Made by a program: the position numbers and the translations under genes. This document shows, one piece after another, positions 9,518 through 19,053 of a stretch of 56,573 bases of DNA (the stretch's first letter is position 1; each line of letters begins with the position of its first letter). Under the pieces are notes generated by a model. The model searched no databases, was not told the DNA's origin, and was given only the letters and a program-made list of their open reading frames with translations. Origin of the DNA: Auxenochlorella pyrenoidosa (lineage: Eukaryota; Chlorophyta; Trebouxiophyceae; Chlorellales; Chlorellaceae); NCBI GenBank assembly GCA_001430745.1, contig KQ481983.1, positions 2,284,987 through 2,341,559 on the forward strand. The letters are read 5' to 3'.

Positions 9518-11486
9518 TCAGCCGAACGTGGTGGTGCAGCATGGCAGGCGGATGCGCACTTTTCGCTGCTGCTGCTCGCTCAGCAGCACAGCCTGCAGGT
9601 TGAGGGCTTGCAGCCGTGGCATGCCCGCCAGCACCGGCAGCACCTCCCTGCAGGCAGGCCAGGGGAGCCGGGAGGTCCAGGGTCGACAGTTCCCTGCCAC
9701 AAGGCGGTGCCTGGCGCGGCGGTGGAAGAGCGGCACGTCTTGTTGCACTCACAGCACGGAGCTTGACCGCAACACAGGCCAAGGACGGTGCAGTGTTTTC
9801 TCTGTGATGGCCACGGCAAAGGGTGCTCACTCTATCTGCAGGTTGGGGTCATCCCCGAGGTCCAGGTCCAACAGGGACTGCTGGTAGGGCCCCCTGGGCA
9901 GCGTGAACAGCTCGTTGCTCAGCAGGCAGAGGCGGGTCAGGCCCGGGAACGAAGCGACGCTGCTGGGCAGCACCTCCAGCGATGACTCCGGCAGCGCCAG
10001 CGAGCGCAGCTGCAGGCAGGCAGGCAGGGGAGGGCGGGCGGGCGGGCACCATTTAGCAAAGGTGCGGGCATTGGGTGCAGATGAGAGCAGGCGCTCGCTG
10101 CGTCCCTGGCCTGCTGGGCGGGGCTCACCTGCGTGAGGGGCGCCAGCGCCCAGCTGAGCTCACCCTCCCAGAAGGGCTCGTGCAACTGCTGGTGCAGGGG
10201 CCCACCCGCCGCTGGCTGTTTGTACAGTTCGGACAGCTTCAGGTGGGTCAGCATGGTCAGCCCCTGGGGGGGGGGGCGCGGCGTGCCGGCGGGTGTGGCG
10301 AGCCTTGTCAGCATCCGCACGCGCAGCAGAGGGAGGGTGAGGGCCCCAGCGGCTCGGCAGGCCGGGCACCCGGCAGGGACGGGCGCGGACAAGCACGCGG
10401 GCGCGGCAGGAGGCAGGCAGGCAGGCAGGCGGGCAGAGTGGTGCTGCCGCCGCTCACCCTGGCCCACGCCAGGTCCTCCAGCCACAGGTACGACACCTCC
10501 AGGGAGCGCAGCTGGCGGCAGGCCGGCAGCACCTGCAGCCCCCGCAGCTGGACCTCCTCGCCCTGCTCCAGAATGTAGCACGGGCCGCAGATCTCTAGGC
10601 GCTGCAGCGCTTGCAGGCTGGACAGCTGGCCTGACAGGTGGTGGATGGGGGGAGCAACACGGCCACGCCAGAAACGAACAGAATCGATGTCCATCCGCAG
10701 CTGGGTGAGCTGGCTGAGGGTGGAGAGCTGCGCCGGCAGGGCGGAGGGGTGGCTGACAAACAGCGTGCGCAGGTTGGCCAGCGCCGGCGCCACATCCTGC
10801 GGGCAGGCAGCTGGGGAGTATCAGGGGCTGGTGGAGGCGGGTGCAACACTGCAATGAGGCGGCTGCCATACAGGCTGTGTAGCTGCTTCGGCCACTCAAC
10901 CTGGCCTGCACTAGTGGCCACAACGGCCCAAGGCTCACCGCTGGGAGGGCTTTTGCGGTTGGCCCACAAAAAGAACACGACAGGTGCTCCAGTGCTGGCA
11001 GGCGTTGCAGGACCATGGCCAGCGTGGCGAGGTCATGGGCTCGGCTGGCGACATCCAGCCCGCTGGCGTCCACCTCTGCAATGCCGGGCCGCTTTGCCAA
11101 AGCAGCCAGCAGGGAGTGCAGACCCTTGGCTGTCTGCAGGCGGTTGTCACTACCAAAGTCGAGACAGAGCTTGGTTTGGCAGCGCGCCAGGATGGCGGCA
11201 AACGACTTGCAAACGAGCATTGCAATCTTGATATGCAGAGTGTTACTGCAAAGTGAGCAGGTGGGCAAGTGAGCATTCGGTGCAGGCAGAGCACCAGCGG
11301 TGCACTGGCCGCCAAGGCTGGCGTGTCGCGGCCAAGACCAGGCCACGACTGCAGAGCGCATGCCGGCTGATTGGCGTGCAATCGACTCTTAGAAAATGCG
11401 GCATACCTGCTGGAAACGCCCTGCGCAAACTCCTGAAGCACGGCCGCTTGCAGTTCAAAGGGCAGGGAGCGCCAGGACGCCGCCAT
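9518..11486 (-). CDS. F-box/leucine-rich-repeat protein, copy B
   Basis: Six exons join in frame: 11486-11407, 11245-10939, 10796-10458, 10263-10129, 10009-9831, 9647-9518 (389 residues). The N-terminus MAASWRSLPFELQAAVLQEF with MLVCKSFAAILARCQ reads as an F-box. It is followed by leucine-rich repeats (VLQRLPALEHLSCSFCG, LANLRTLFVSHPSALPAQL, GLTMLTHLKLSELYK, FPGLTRLCLLSNELFTLPRG, MPRLQALNLQAVLLSEQQQR). F-box/LRR proteins usually recruit substrates to SCF ubiquitin ligases; the substrate cannot be guessed. It is a tandem duplicate of copy A with the same six-exon layout and matching intron phases, and unlike copy A it is intact. An in-frame ATG at 11501 would add five residues. All introns here start with GT. 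Confidence 0.82.
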
Positions 11487-12469
11487 GGTAGGTTCTGGCA
11501 TACTCGAAAGCTGGAGGAGGCTGCGATGGGGCCGACCTGGGGGGCCTGCAAGTCGCTGCGCAATTTTGATGCCGTCGCCCAGCGCATCACAGCGCTGGTC
11601 GGCCGTGCAGCTCTCTACCTCTGCTGTTTGCAACGCTCGAGTACCATGGCATCCACGCACTGCTGCTGACGCTGCTTGCCACTGAACCAATTCTATCGCA
11701 TAGCCGTGTCTGACAATGAGTTCGTTAGAGGGCTGCCAGTCGCATTGCCCGCTGGCCCACACAGACAGCGCATGTAGCGCCTTTACCCAGGCCGGCATGT
11801 GCCTGTCCAAGCTAGAGCATTTCTGCCACACACAAAATGATGCTCTGGGAGACTACTGTTCACAATTCGCAGGAACAACACGTGGACATGCAGCATGGTT
11901 CACGTCTGGACTGCCTGCTGCTGGGGTGAGACAAGGCTTTTCTGCCTCATGGTGCACAACATGCACAGCACACATTGACCCGCGCTGCCCGACTTCTGGA
12001 CACTGTTGTGTTGACTGACGGCTACAGGAGTGATCCTCAATTGATTTGTAGTCTGATGAGACGGGAAAAGGGGTGGAGGGAGAAGCAGCCCTTGCCAGGC
12101 TTCGTGGCTCCCTCAACTGCTGCCCTACAGAGGCCCCCCCCGGGCTGGCGCCGGCACGCATGAACTTGCTGACTGGTGATATTGAAGCATATTAACGATT
12201 CTTACCTTTGATGTAATACAGTTGTGCATGAATAAGACGAGGCTGCTGTACACACCCACTACGTGGCCCTCAACTGCCCATGCTGCGCCTGTCAAGGCGG
12301 GACTCTCATGCACCCACTTCGGCCTATTGCATCCCGAATTCGTTTGCTCATTTTCGCTAACCGATCTATTCGGAAGTATTGAAATCCTCACCACCTTCAG
12401 CCGACTCCTCCTTACTACGCCAGCTCGGCGCCCTGCACGACCCGCCAGCCAAACCGGCTGCAGGCCCTC
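11487..12469. promoter_or_regulatory. divergent intergenic, F-box/LRR copy B / cryptochrome, 983 nt
   Basis: Faces the 5' ends of copy B (-) and the cryptochrome gene (+). Somewhat lower in GC than the coding regions. No exon-like open frame or known element was recognised, so regulatory content is inferred from position only. Confidence 0.35.
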
Positions 12470-15400
12470 ATGGCGGCCTCCGTTGGTGTGGTGTGGTTCA
12501 AGCGTGACTTGCGCACCGCCGATCACGCCGCTCTGTCTGCCGCCGCCGCCAGCGGGCTGCCGCTCGTCCTGTTGTACATTTTCGAGCCTTCGCTGTGCCA
12601 GGCTTCCGATTTCGGCCGCTGCCACCTGGACTTCATCAATGAGAGCTTGCAAGAGCTTGACGTCTCCCTGCAGCGGTTGACAGGCGGCAACACAGTCGAC
12701 AGCAGCAATACCGTTGCCTCGGCTGGGCACACCGCTGCTGGTTCAGGCAGCTGTGCAGCGATCACAATCCGGCATGCCGAGGCAGTGGACGCCCTGGCAG
12801 CGCTGCAGGCAGAGCTGGAGGCAGCTGGCGGCAGGAAGATCTGCCGCATGTGGAGCCACGAGGAGACGGGTACGCCGGCGGTGACAGCCCGGAATGCCGC
12901 GGTGCGGGAGTGGGCCCAGCGCGAGGGCGTCGAGTGGACTGAGCTGCCGCAGACAGGTGCGCCAAGTACGGCTGGGCGGGAATGCAGCCACCATAGACCC
13001 TGGGAGATGGTCTGGCCAGTGAGGACTTGTGAAGCGCATGGGGGAGCAGCCCACACCGCGGCGCTTGCGTAGCTCTGCTCATCCCCGCCTGCACGTCTGC
13101 AGCTGGGCCAGGCGCAGGAGCCCATGCCACATGCTTCCTCCTCCCACGGCCCAAGTGCAACCCCACCACCACATCCTCCTGTGAAACCACCATCGGTGCC
13201 TTGCAGGCGTCACCCGCAACCTGGCCAGTCGCGACGGTTGGGCCAAGCGCTGGACAAAGCTCATGGAAGCGCCCATGCTGACGGTGCCGGCGCGGCTGCG
13301 CTTGGCTGGAGGCATTGACCACGGACGATTGTTGGGCGCAGAGGAGCTGGGCGTGGCGGGCGACCCCAAGCCCGAGGCCATGAGAGGTGCGCTGCATGGG
13401 GTTGTGCAGGCGCGTGGGAGCATGGATTTGGCAGAGGCTTCACCCAAAGGGCATGCGGCAACGTGTCCGCCAGGCAGCTCAGCCACCTGCGTTGCGCCTT
13501 GAGCATGGCTGTTGCATGCGCAGCACCACCTACACCTCATCCGCCCTGGTGCGACCTGTGTGTTGCCACGCTGCCCTGCCCTGCCCCGCCGTGCCCTGCC
13601 GTCTGCAGGCGGCGAGGCGCAGGCGCAAGCCCTGCTGGACTCGTTTCTTGGCGAGCGGGCGGCTGGCTACTCCAAGAACATGAGCAGCCCCGTCACCGCC
13701 TGGGACGGCTGCAGCCGGCTGTCTGCCTACCTGGCCTGGGGCTGCATCAGCCTGCGAAACGTGCACCAGCGCACCAAGGCGGCAGCGGATGTGCTGCGGG
13801 CAGCCAAGGGCAAGGGCAAGCCCGCTGGCGCGGGCACTGGTGGACAGAAGAAGCGGCAGCGGCGCGGACAGGCGGCGGCAGGGTCTGACGACGACAGCGC
13901 GGACGAGGGTGAGGATGAAGGCGCCGACGAGGAGGCTGCTGAAGCTGAGGCAGGCGAGGCGGAGCAGAAGGCGGGCCAGGCGGCACAGCAGGGCGCTCCA
14001 GCATCGGGAGGCAGCAGCGGGCAGCCAGGGCTGAAAGATCTGGCGGCTTTCACGGCGCGGCTGCGTTGGAGGAGCCACTTCATGCAGGTGGGGCGGGTAC
14101 CCAAGCCGTTCACAAGCGCACCTTTCTCTGCATGCCAGCTAGTGGTATGAATCTGCATGCTCTGCCTTCTGCCAACAGCGCAGCTCAGAGGGCTGGCAGA
14201 GCCTGGCCTCGACTTGAGCGGCCCGGCTGCAACCCAGGCCCCCAGGCCATTCCAGCCCCGAGTCACCTGCCCCATCCATGGCTGGAACCCACACAGAAGC
14301 TGGAGGACCAGCAGGACCTGGTCAGCCGCAACATGTGCAGCGCATACGACGGTGCACGCAACGAGGAGGCCCCCGACGCCGAGCGCTTTGCCGCCTGGTG
14401 CGAGGTGAGCCGCCAGAGGCCGGCCGTGCGCAGGCAGGTGCTGCTCGCCGCGCTGCAGGCACGCCGCCTGCACTCGTTGAACGTGCTGCAGCGCTGTAGG
14501 CTTCGTCAGACGCTCGTGAGGCTGCAGCAGCCCAGCAGTCTGCGAGCCGGCCTCAGCTCGGCTTTTCATTGCGTGACGGCAGGCACGCCTGCGCCTGGGC
14601 TCCTCCTCCCCCTCAGGGCCGCACCGGCTACCCCATGGTTGACGCCGTGGTGCGCTGCCTGCTGCGGAGCGGGTGGATCAACTTTAGGTATGCTGCTAGC
14701 GCGCTGCCCTGTTTATTCCTGGCCCGTCCATCCCGTTGCGTGTAGCTCAGCCATGAGGTTCTTTCACGAACAGTAAGGAATCATGGCCCAAACGTCAGGC
14801 AGTCAGTTTGTGGAATCTGCTCGACACGGTCCCGGGGACCGACAACTCGCTGGCCAATCTCGGCTTGCTGCTCGGCCTCATGCTGCTGTTCCGCATCCTG
14901 CGGCTGACCGAGTTCTGGTGAATCTCCGGCAGGATGCGCGCAATGATTTTCAGCTTTGCGGCCTACCACCTGTGGCTGCACTGGCGCTTCACCGCCGACT
15001 TCATGGCCCGGCACTTCATTGGTGGGCGGGTGGGGCGGGGAGGGGTGGGCTGCGTGGCAGTGATGGGCCCCTATCGTGGCTCTGTCTGCCAATCTTCCTG
15101 ACGTCAGGTGTGCCTGCGGAGTCGATGCGCAGTCTGTTGCAGGTGTACGGGGCGTTGAGCTGGGGGGAGGGGAGGGGGCAGGTTGCCTCGTAGATGAGCC
15201 GTGGCGGCAGCCCATGGCGTGCCTCCTGGCTTCATGCGTCTGGCTTCCTTGCTCCTCTCCCATGGAGTGCAGATTACGAGCCAGGAATTCATTTCCCCCA
15301 AGCACAGATGCAAGCGGGCACCACGGGCATCAACACATTCAGGTGTGAAGGGGCTCTCTGATCTGGACGCTGGGCAGGGGCAAGCATCCGCCAGAGCAGG

Positions 15401-16171
15401 CAGGTGCAGCAGCAATGGAGCATCTTTTCGACTCCTGCTGCTCTCTTTAACCTTCTTCAGCACCACAGGCCAGCGGTGATCTAGCGGTGGGGTTGCATGG
15501 CAGTTAGCTGAGCCTGGTTGCTCCCGCCCCTATTCCCCTCCCCTGGCAGGGTGTACTCCCCCTCCAAGCAGGTGACAGACCACGACCCCAAGGGCGTGTT
15601 CATCAAGAAGTGAGCTGGTGTTGCGCTGGCTGGGCGGTCGCTGCCAGGGCGGGCAGAGGGCGCAACAGCTCCATGTGCGTGGTGCTACGTGTGCGTGCAC
15701 AGCAGCCGCCTCTCCCAGCCTTCCACCACCCACCCTGCTGCCGTGCTGGCGCCACCCCAACCTGCCAGGTACGTGCCCGAGCTGGCCAATGTGCCTGACA
15801 AGTACTTGGCCGAGCCGTGGCGCATGCCGGCGGCGGTGCAGGCGCAGTGCGGCTGCGTCATCGGGTGCGACTACCCGGGCCCCATTGTGCAGCCGGATGC
15901 GGGGCGCCAGAACTGCCGCCAGCTGTACGCCATCAAGGCCTCGCTCAAGGCCAAGGAGGAGGCGCAGCAGGTGTACCAGAAGCACGGCAGCAGGAAGAAG
16001 CCCGGCAGGCCCGGCGGCGGGGCGGGCCGCGGCAGCACGGCAGGCGGGGCAGGCCGTGGCAGGGCAGCGGGCGCCCAAGCCGGCGGAGCAGCACTTAATG
16101 CCGGAGAGGGCACTGGGATGCCTGCAGTTGGCAGCGGGCGGGGGCGCAAGCGCAAAGCGGCAGAGAGCTGA
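12470..16171 (+). CDS. cryptochrome/photolyase family protein
   Basis: Nine exons: 12470-12956, 13207-13386, 13609-14087, 14297-14404, 14617-14687, 14933-15021, 15273-15342, 15550-15609, 15769-16171 (648 residues). The N-terminal photolyase domain begins VGVVWFKRDLRTADHAAL. The FAD-binding helical domain includes SRLSAYLAWGCISLRNVHQR, GRTGYPMVDAVVRCLLRSGW, FAAYHLWLHWRFTADFMARH, and a closing segment with GTTGINTFRVYSPSKQVTDH. Members of this family either repair UV photoproducts or act as blue-light receptors. Repair versus signalling cannot be decided here, but the DYEPGIHFPQ...GTTGIN block resembles bacterial-type members, not plant CRY1/2 (recollection, not a search). Two low-complexity additions stand out: about 80 Lys/Arg then Asp/Glu/Ala-rich residues inserted in the FAD domain (exon 3, about 13795-14035), and a Gly/Arg/Lys-rich tail. 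Confidence 0.9.
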
Positions 16172-16591
16172 GCGTGCCTGGCGAAATTGGGCGCTGCTGG
16201 CAAAGCCGCCGGCGCCAGTCGTTGTGCTGGCCTGCTGCTGAGCAGGCGCCTACCAGGGAACAGGAAGTGCTATGTGGGCATGCAAAGGCACTCGCAATCG
16301 TAGCTGAGTTGCAGTTGGGTTCGTTTCTTTACAAGCAGAGTTGCAGCTCCAGGAGCAAACCACGGCTTCGTTATTGCAAAACTAAATCGTGAGCTAGAGA
16401 GTGAGCATAGACAGGGCGCAATGCCAGCAAAAGGGGGTGGATAGAAACCAAACAGCGAGGAGAGCAGGTCAAGAAAGGGGCCGGCGTGGCGGACAGCTAA
16501 GGGTGGGCTGGCGTGGGAGTGCGGATCGCAGCCTGAATGTCGAGGCTGGACTGCTAGCCTGGCTGCGCCGCTGCCTGTTCAAGCGGGGACG
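16172..16591. other. convergent intergenic, 420 nt
   Basis: Lies between the cryptochrome stop and the last proposed exon of the FMN-binding protein gene. It presumably holds both 3' UTRs. No coding pattern or repeat was seen. Confidence 0.35.
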
Positions 16592-18650
16592 TCAGTTGTT
16601 GGCGGGGTCCTGGGCAGGGGGGGCCACTGCCTGGGGGGTGTACGGCCTGCTCGGGGGCAGAGTAAAGCAAGCCAAACAGAATGTCAGTTGCAAGGCACAA
16701 ACAAAGGAGCACCAAGCATAATGGCACGCGGTACTGGTGCACGCGTGCTGCCTTGCGCCGTGAGCACGCCAAACCCAAAACGCCACACACAAAAAGTCCT
16801 CCCGCCCCCATCCCCCCACCCCACCACCACCACCACCCCCCGCCTCACCGCTGCGCCTCCCAGGCCACCTGCGCCATCATGGTGAGCGCGGAGCGAGCCT
16901 CCCGCTCGTCCTCCACCGGCCGCACAAACGGCACACGGATGTCCTGCGCGGGCACCGCGGGGGTGGGGGTGGGGGGGAGCATGGTGTGAGAAACCNNNNN
17001 NNNNNNNNNNNNNNNNNNNNNNNNNNNNNNNNNNNNNNNNNNNNNNNNNNNNNNNNNNNNNNNNNNNNNNNNNNNNNNNNNNNNNNNNNNNNNNNNNNNN
17101 NNNNNNNNNNNNNNNNNNNNNNNNNNNNNNNNNNNNNNNNNNNNNNNNNNNNNNNNNNNNNNNNNNNNNNNNNNNNNNNNNNNNNNNNNNNNNNNNNNNN
17201 NNNNNNNNNNNNNNNNNNNNNNNNNNNNNNNNNNNNNNNNNNNNNNNNNNNNNNNNNNNNNNNNNNNNNNNNNNNNNNNNNNNNNNNNNNNNNNNNNNNN
17301 NNNNNNNNNNNNNNNNNNNNNNNNNNNNNNNNNNNNNNNNNNNNNNNNNNNNNNNNNNNNNNNNNNNNNNNNNNNNNNNNNNNNNNNNNNNNNNNNNNNN
17401 NNNNNNNNNNNNNNNNNNNNNNNNNNNNNNNNNNNNNNNNNNNNNNNNNNNNNNNNNNNNNNNNNNNNNNNNNNNNNNNNNNNNNNNNNNNNNNNNNNNN
17501 NNNNNNNNNNNNNNNNNNNNNNNNNCCCCCCCCCCCCCCTAACCCCCCACCACCCCACCCCACCCCACCCAACCACCACCACCACCACCACACACACACA
17601 CCTGCCAGGCGGTAGTACAGGTCGGTGGGCTGCGGCGCGTCCACGCCCATGCCGCCCGCATGCAGCGTGTTGTGCGCCGCAGCCGCGCTCTCAGCCAGCT
17701 CTGCGGCGCGGTTGTTTGGGGGGCAGGGGAGTGTGGGGGAGCGGCGGAGGGGCCAAGCAGGTAAGCGGGTTGGCATGCACGCAGGCCCCACACATCACAT
17801 GAACGGGCAGCGGCCCTACATGCCTGCTGCTGGGAAGGGGCACGCGCTGAGCCCTTCACGACACTGCCTGCCTCCATAAATAGCAACCTTGACAACGGCG
17901 CGCCGGCCTGGGCTGACGAGCCCCACCTGCGCTGACGGGCTCCACTGCGCCGATGAGCGTGACGCGGGCCAGCAGCCGCGCCGGGTGCTCCCCGGGCTGC
18001 ACAAACAGGCTGCACTTGGCGTCGCGCTTCAGGTTGGCGGTGTGCACCGCGTCGGCGCGCAGCCGCAGGATGGGCTGGCCCTGCGCATGGGTGGGCGGGC
18101 GCGGCAGAGCTGTGTGGAATGAGGGCGTGCTGGGATGCCCAGCAGGCCAGCGCTGGGCAGGCAGGAGGCGGCGAACACCTCCATGTGCAGACTGTCGAGG
18201 CAACAGGTGCAGGAGGCAGCTGCCATGCTCACGAAGTACTGCTGCAAGCCTCAGCAGCCAGAACGCAGAGAGGGAAGCGGGTTTGTGGCGGCGCACCGAG
18301 GCATCCAGCACGTAGGACACATACGTGCCCAGCGGCACGCCGTCCTCGCCCAGTGTGCAGAGCGTGCCGTGCGCAACCAGGTCCACAATCGTGCGGGCAG
18401 TCTCCGCGGAGCTGGGCGCGGTACGGCCGCTGTCGCTGCTGCTGGCGCCATTGCCGTTGCTGGCAGCGGCGCCGTTGGCTGCGGGCGCAGCAGCAGCGGC
18501 GGTCGCCACCACTGCCCGCTGCAGGCGCCGCTGCACTCGGCTGCACGCCGCATGCTGCACTGCGATGCTGTTGAGCTGCTGGCGCGGCCGGGCCGTGTTG
18601 CAGGCCCGGCTGACGCCACTGGGAGTGGTCACTGCTGCAACCGAGGACAT
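16592..18650 (-). CDS. chloroplast-type FMN-binding split-barrel (PPOX/HugZ-like) protein, broken by assembly gap
   Basis: Visible exons: 18650-18297, 18080-17927, 17700-17602, then the N gap, then 16943-16849 and 16646-16592. Residues 1-80 are Ala/Ser/Arg-rich and look like a chloroplast transit peptide. The following fold matches pyridoxamine-phosphate-oxidase-like split barrels: LVAHGTLCTLGEDGVPLG, YVLDASGQPILRLRADAV, HTANLKRDAKCSLFVQP, ARLLARVTLIGAVEPVS. Relatives in plants include plastid proteins linked to heme or tetrapyrrole metabolism, but substrate use is not shown by sequence. The last two exons (ending AQVAWEAQRPYTP then a short tail and TGA) are in phase with each other and on the same strand. 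That they belong to this gene is inference, because the exons between are lost in the gap. An in-frame TGA at 16847-16845 overlaps a good donor and could end the protein earlier. Confidence 0.72.
16996..17525. other. assembly gap (530 N)
   Basis: A run of N. It is flanked on both sides by C/A-rich low-complexity sequence (CCACCC and CACACA repeats), which probably caused the assembly break. It removes internal exons of the FMN-binding protein gene. Confidence 0.98.
17526..17600. repeat. C-rich CCCACC/ACC/CA low-complexity repeat
   Basis: A run of C's, then CCCCACC-type and ACC units, then a CA run ending at the splice donor at 17601. It lies in an intron of the FMN-binding protein gene at the gap edge. 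Confidence 0.85.
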
Positions 18651-19053
18651 TGTAGCTCTCCCTGCTCGAATCAAGGCCCTGTAAGATACGGTAGTCACTT
18701 GAGGCTGCTGCAGCCTCTGCCAATTGCAACCAAAATGCGGGCCATCTCCATATCCTCCTGCCTGACGGGCATGCTGAGCTGAGTCAGTCAAGCCCTCTGC
18801 TGGGGGCTGAGCAGGCCTGGCATCTTTCCATTGTACTATCCCGCACTTTCGATCGCCTGCGGGCCCCATAAACGCCCGTCGCTTGTCTTCCCGACTTCCA
18901 ACACAGCTCTGCGGCTGTCGGACGGCCTTGGGCCGCTCTTGTCACAGTCGGATCGGTAGGCTGTAGGCAGTCGGCGCGGCTAAGGAGCCGCAACGGGCGG
19001 GGGAGCCGCCGCGCTCAGCTCACCTCGCTGCGCCCGCCGCCGCAGCTTCAGCT
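18651..19053. promoter_or_regulatory. divergent intergenic, FMN protein / HRD1-like, 403 nt
   Basis: Both neighbouring genes start here and run outwards. Shared regulation is inferred from layout; no specific element was recognised. Confidence 0.35.

Noticed and set aside
16845..16847. TGA as the stop of the FMN-binding protein
   Set aside because: It overlaps a strong donor (CG|GTGAGG), and splicing to 16646 joins in phase and continues a plausible C-terminus. Kept as an alternative only.
16986..17615. Open frames that cross the run of N
   Set aside because: They are built from unknown bases and carry no evidence.
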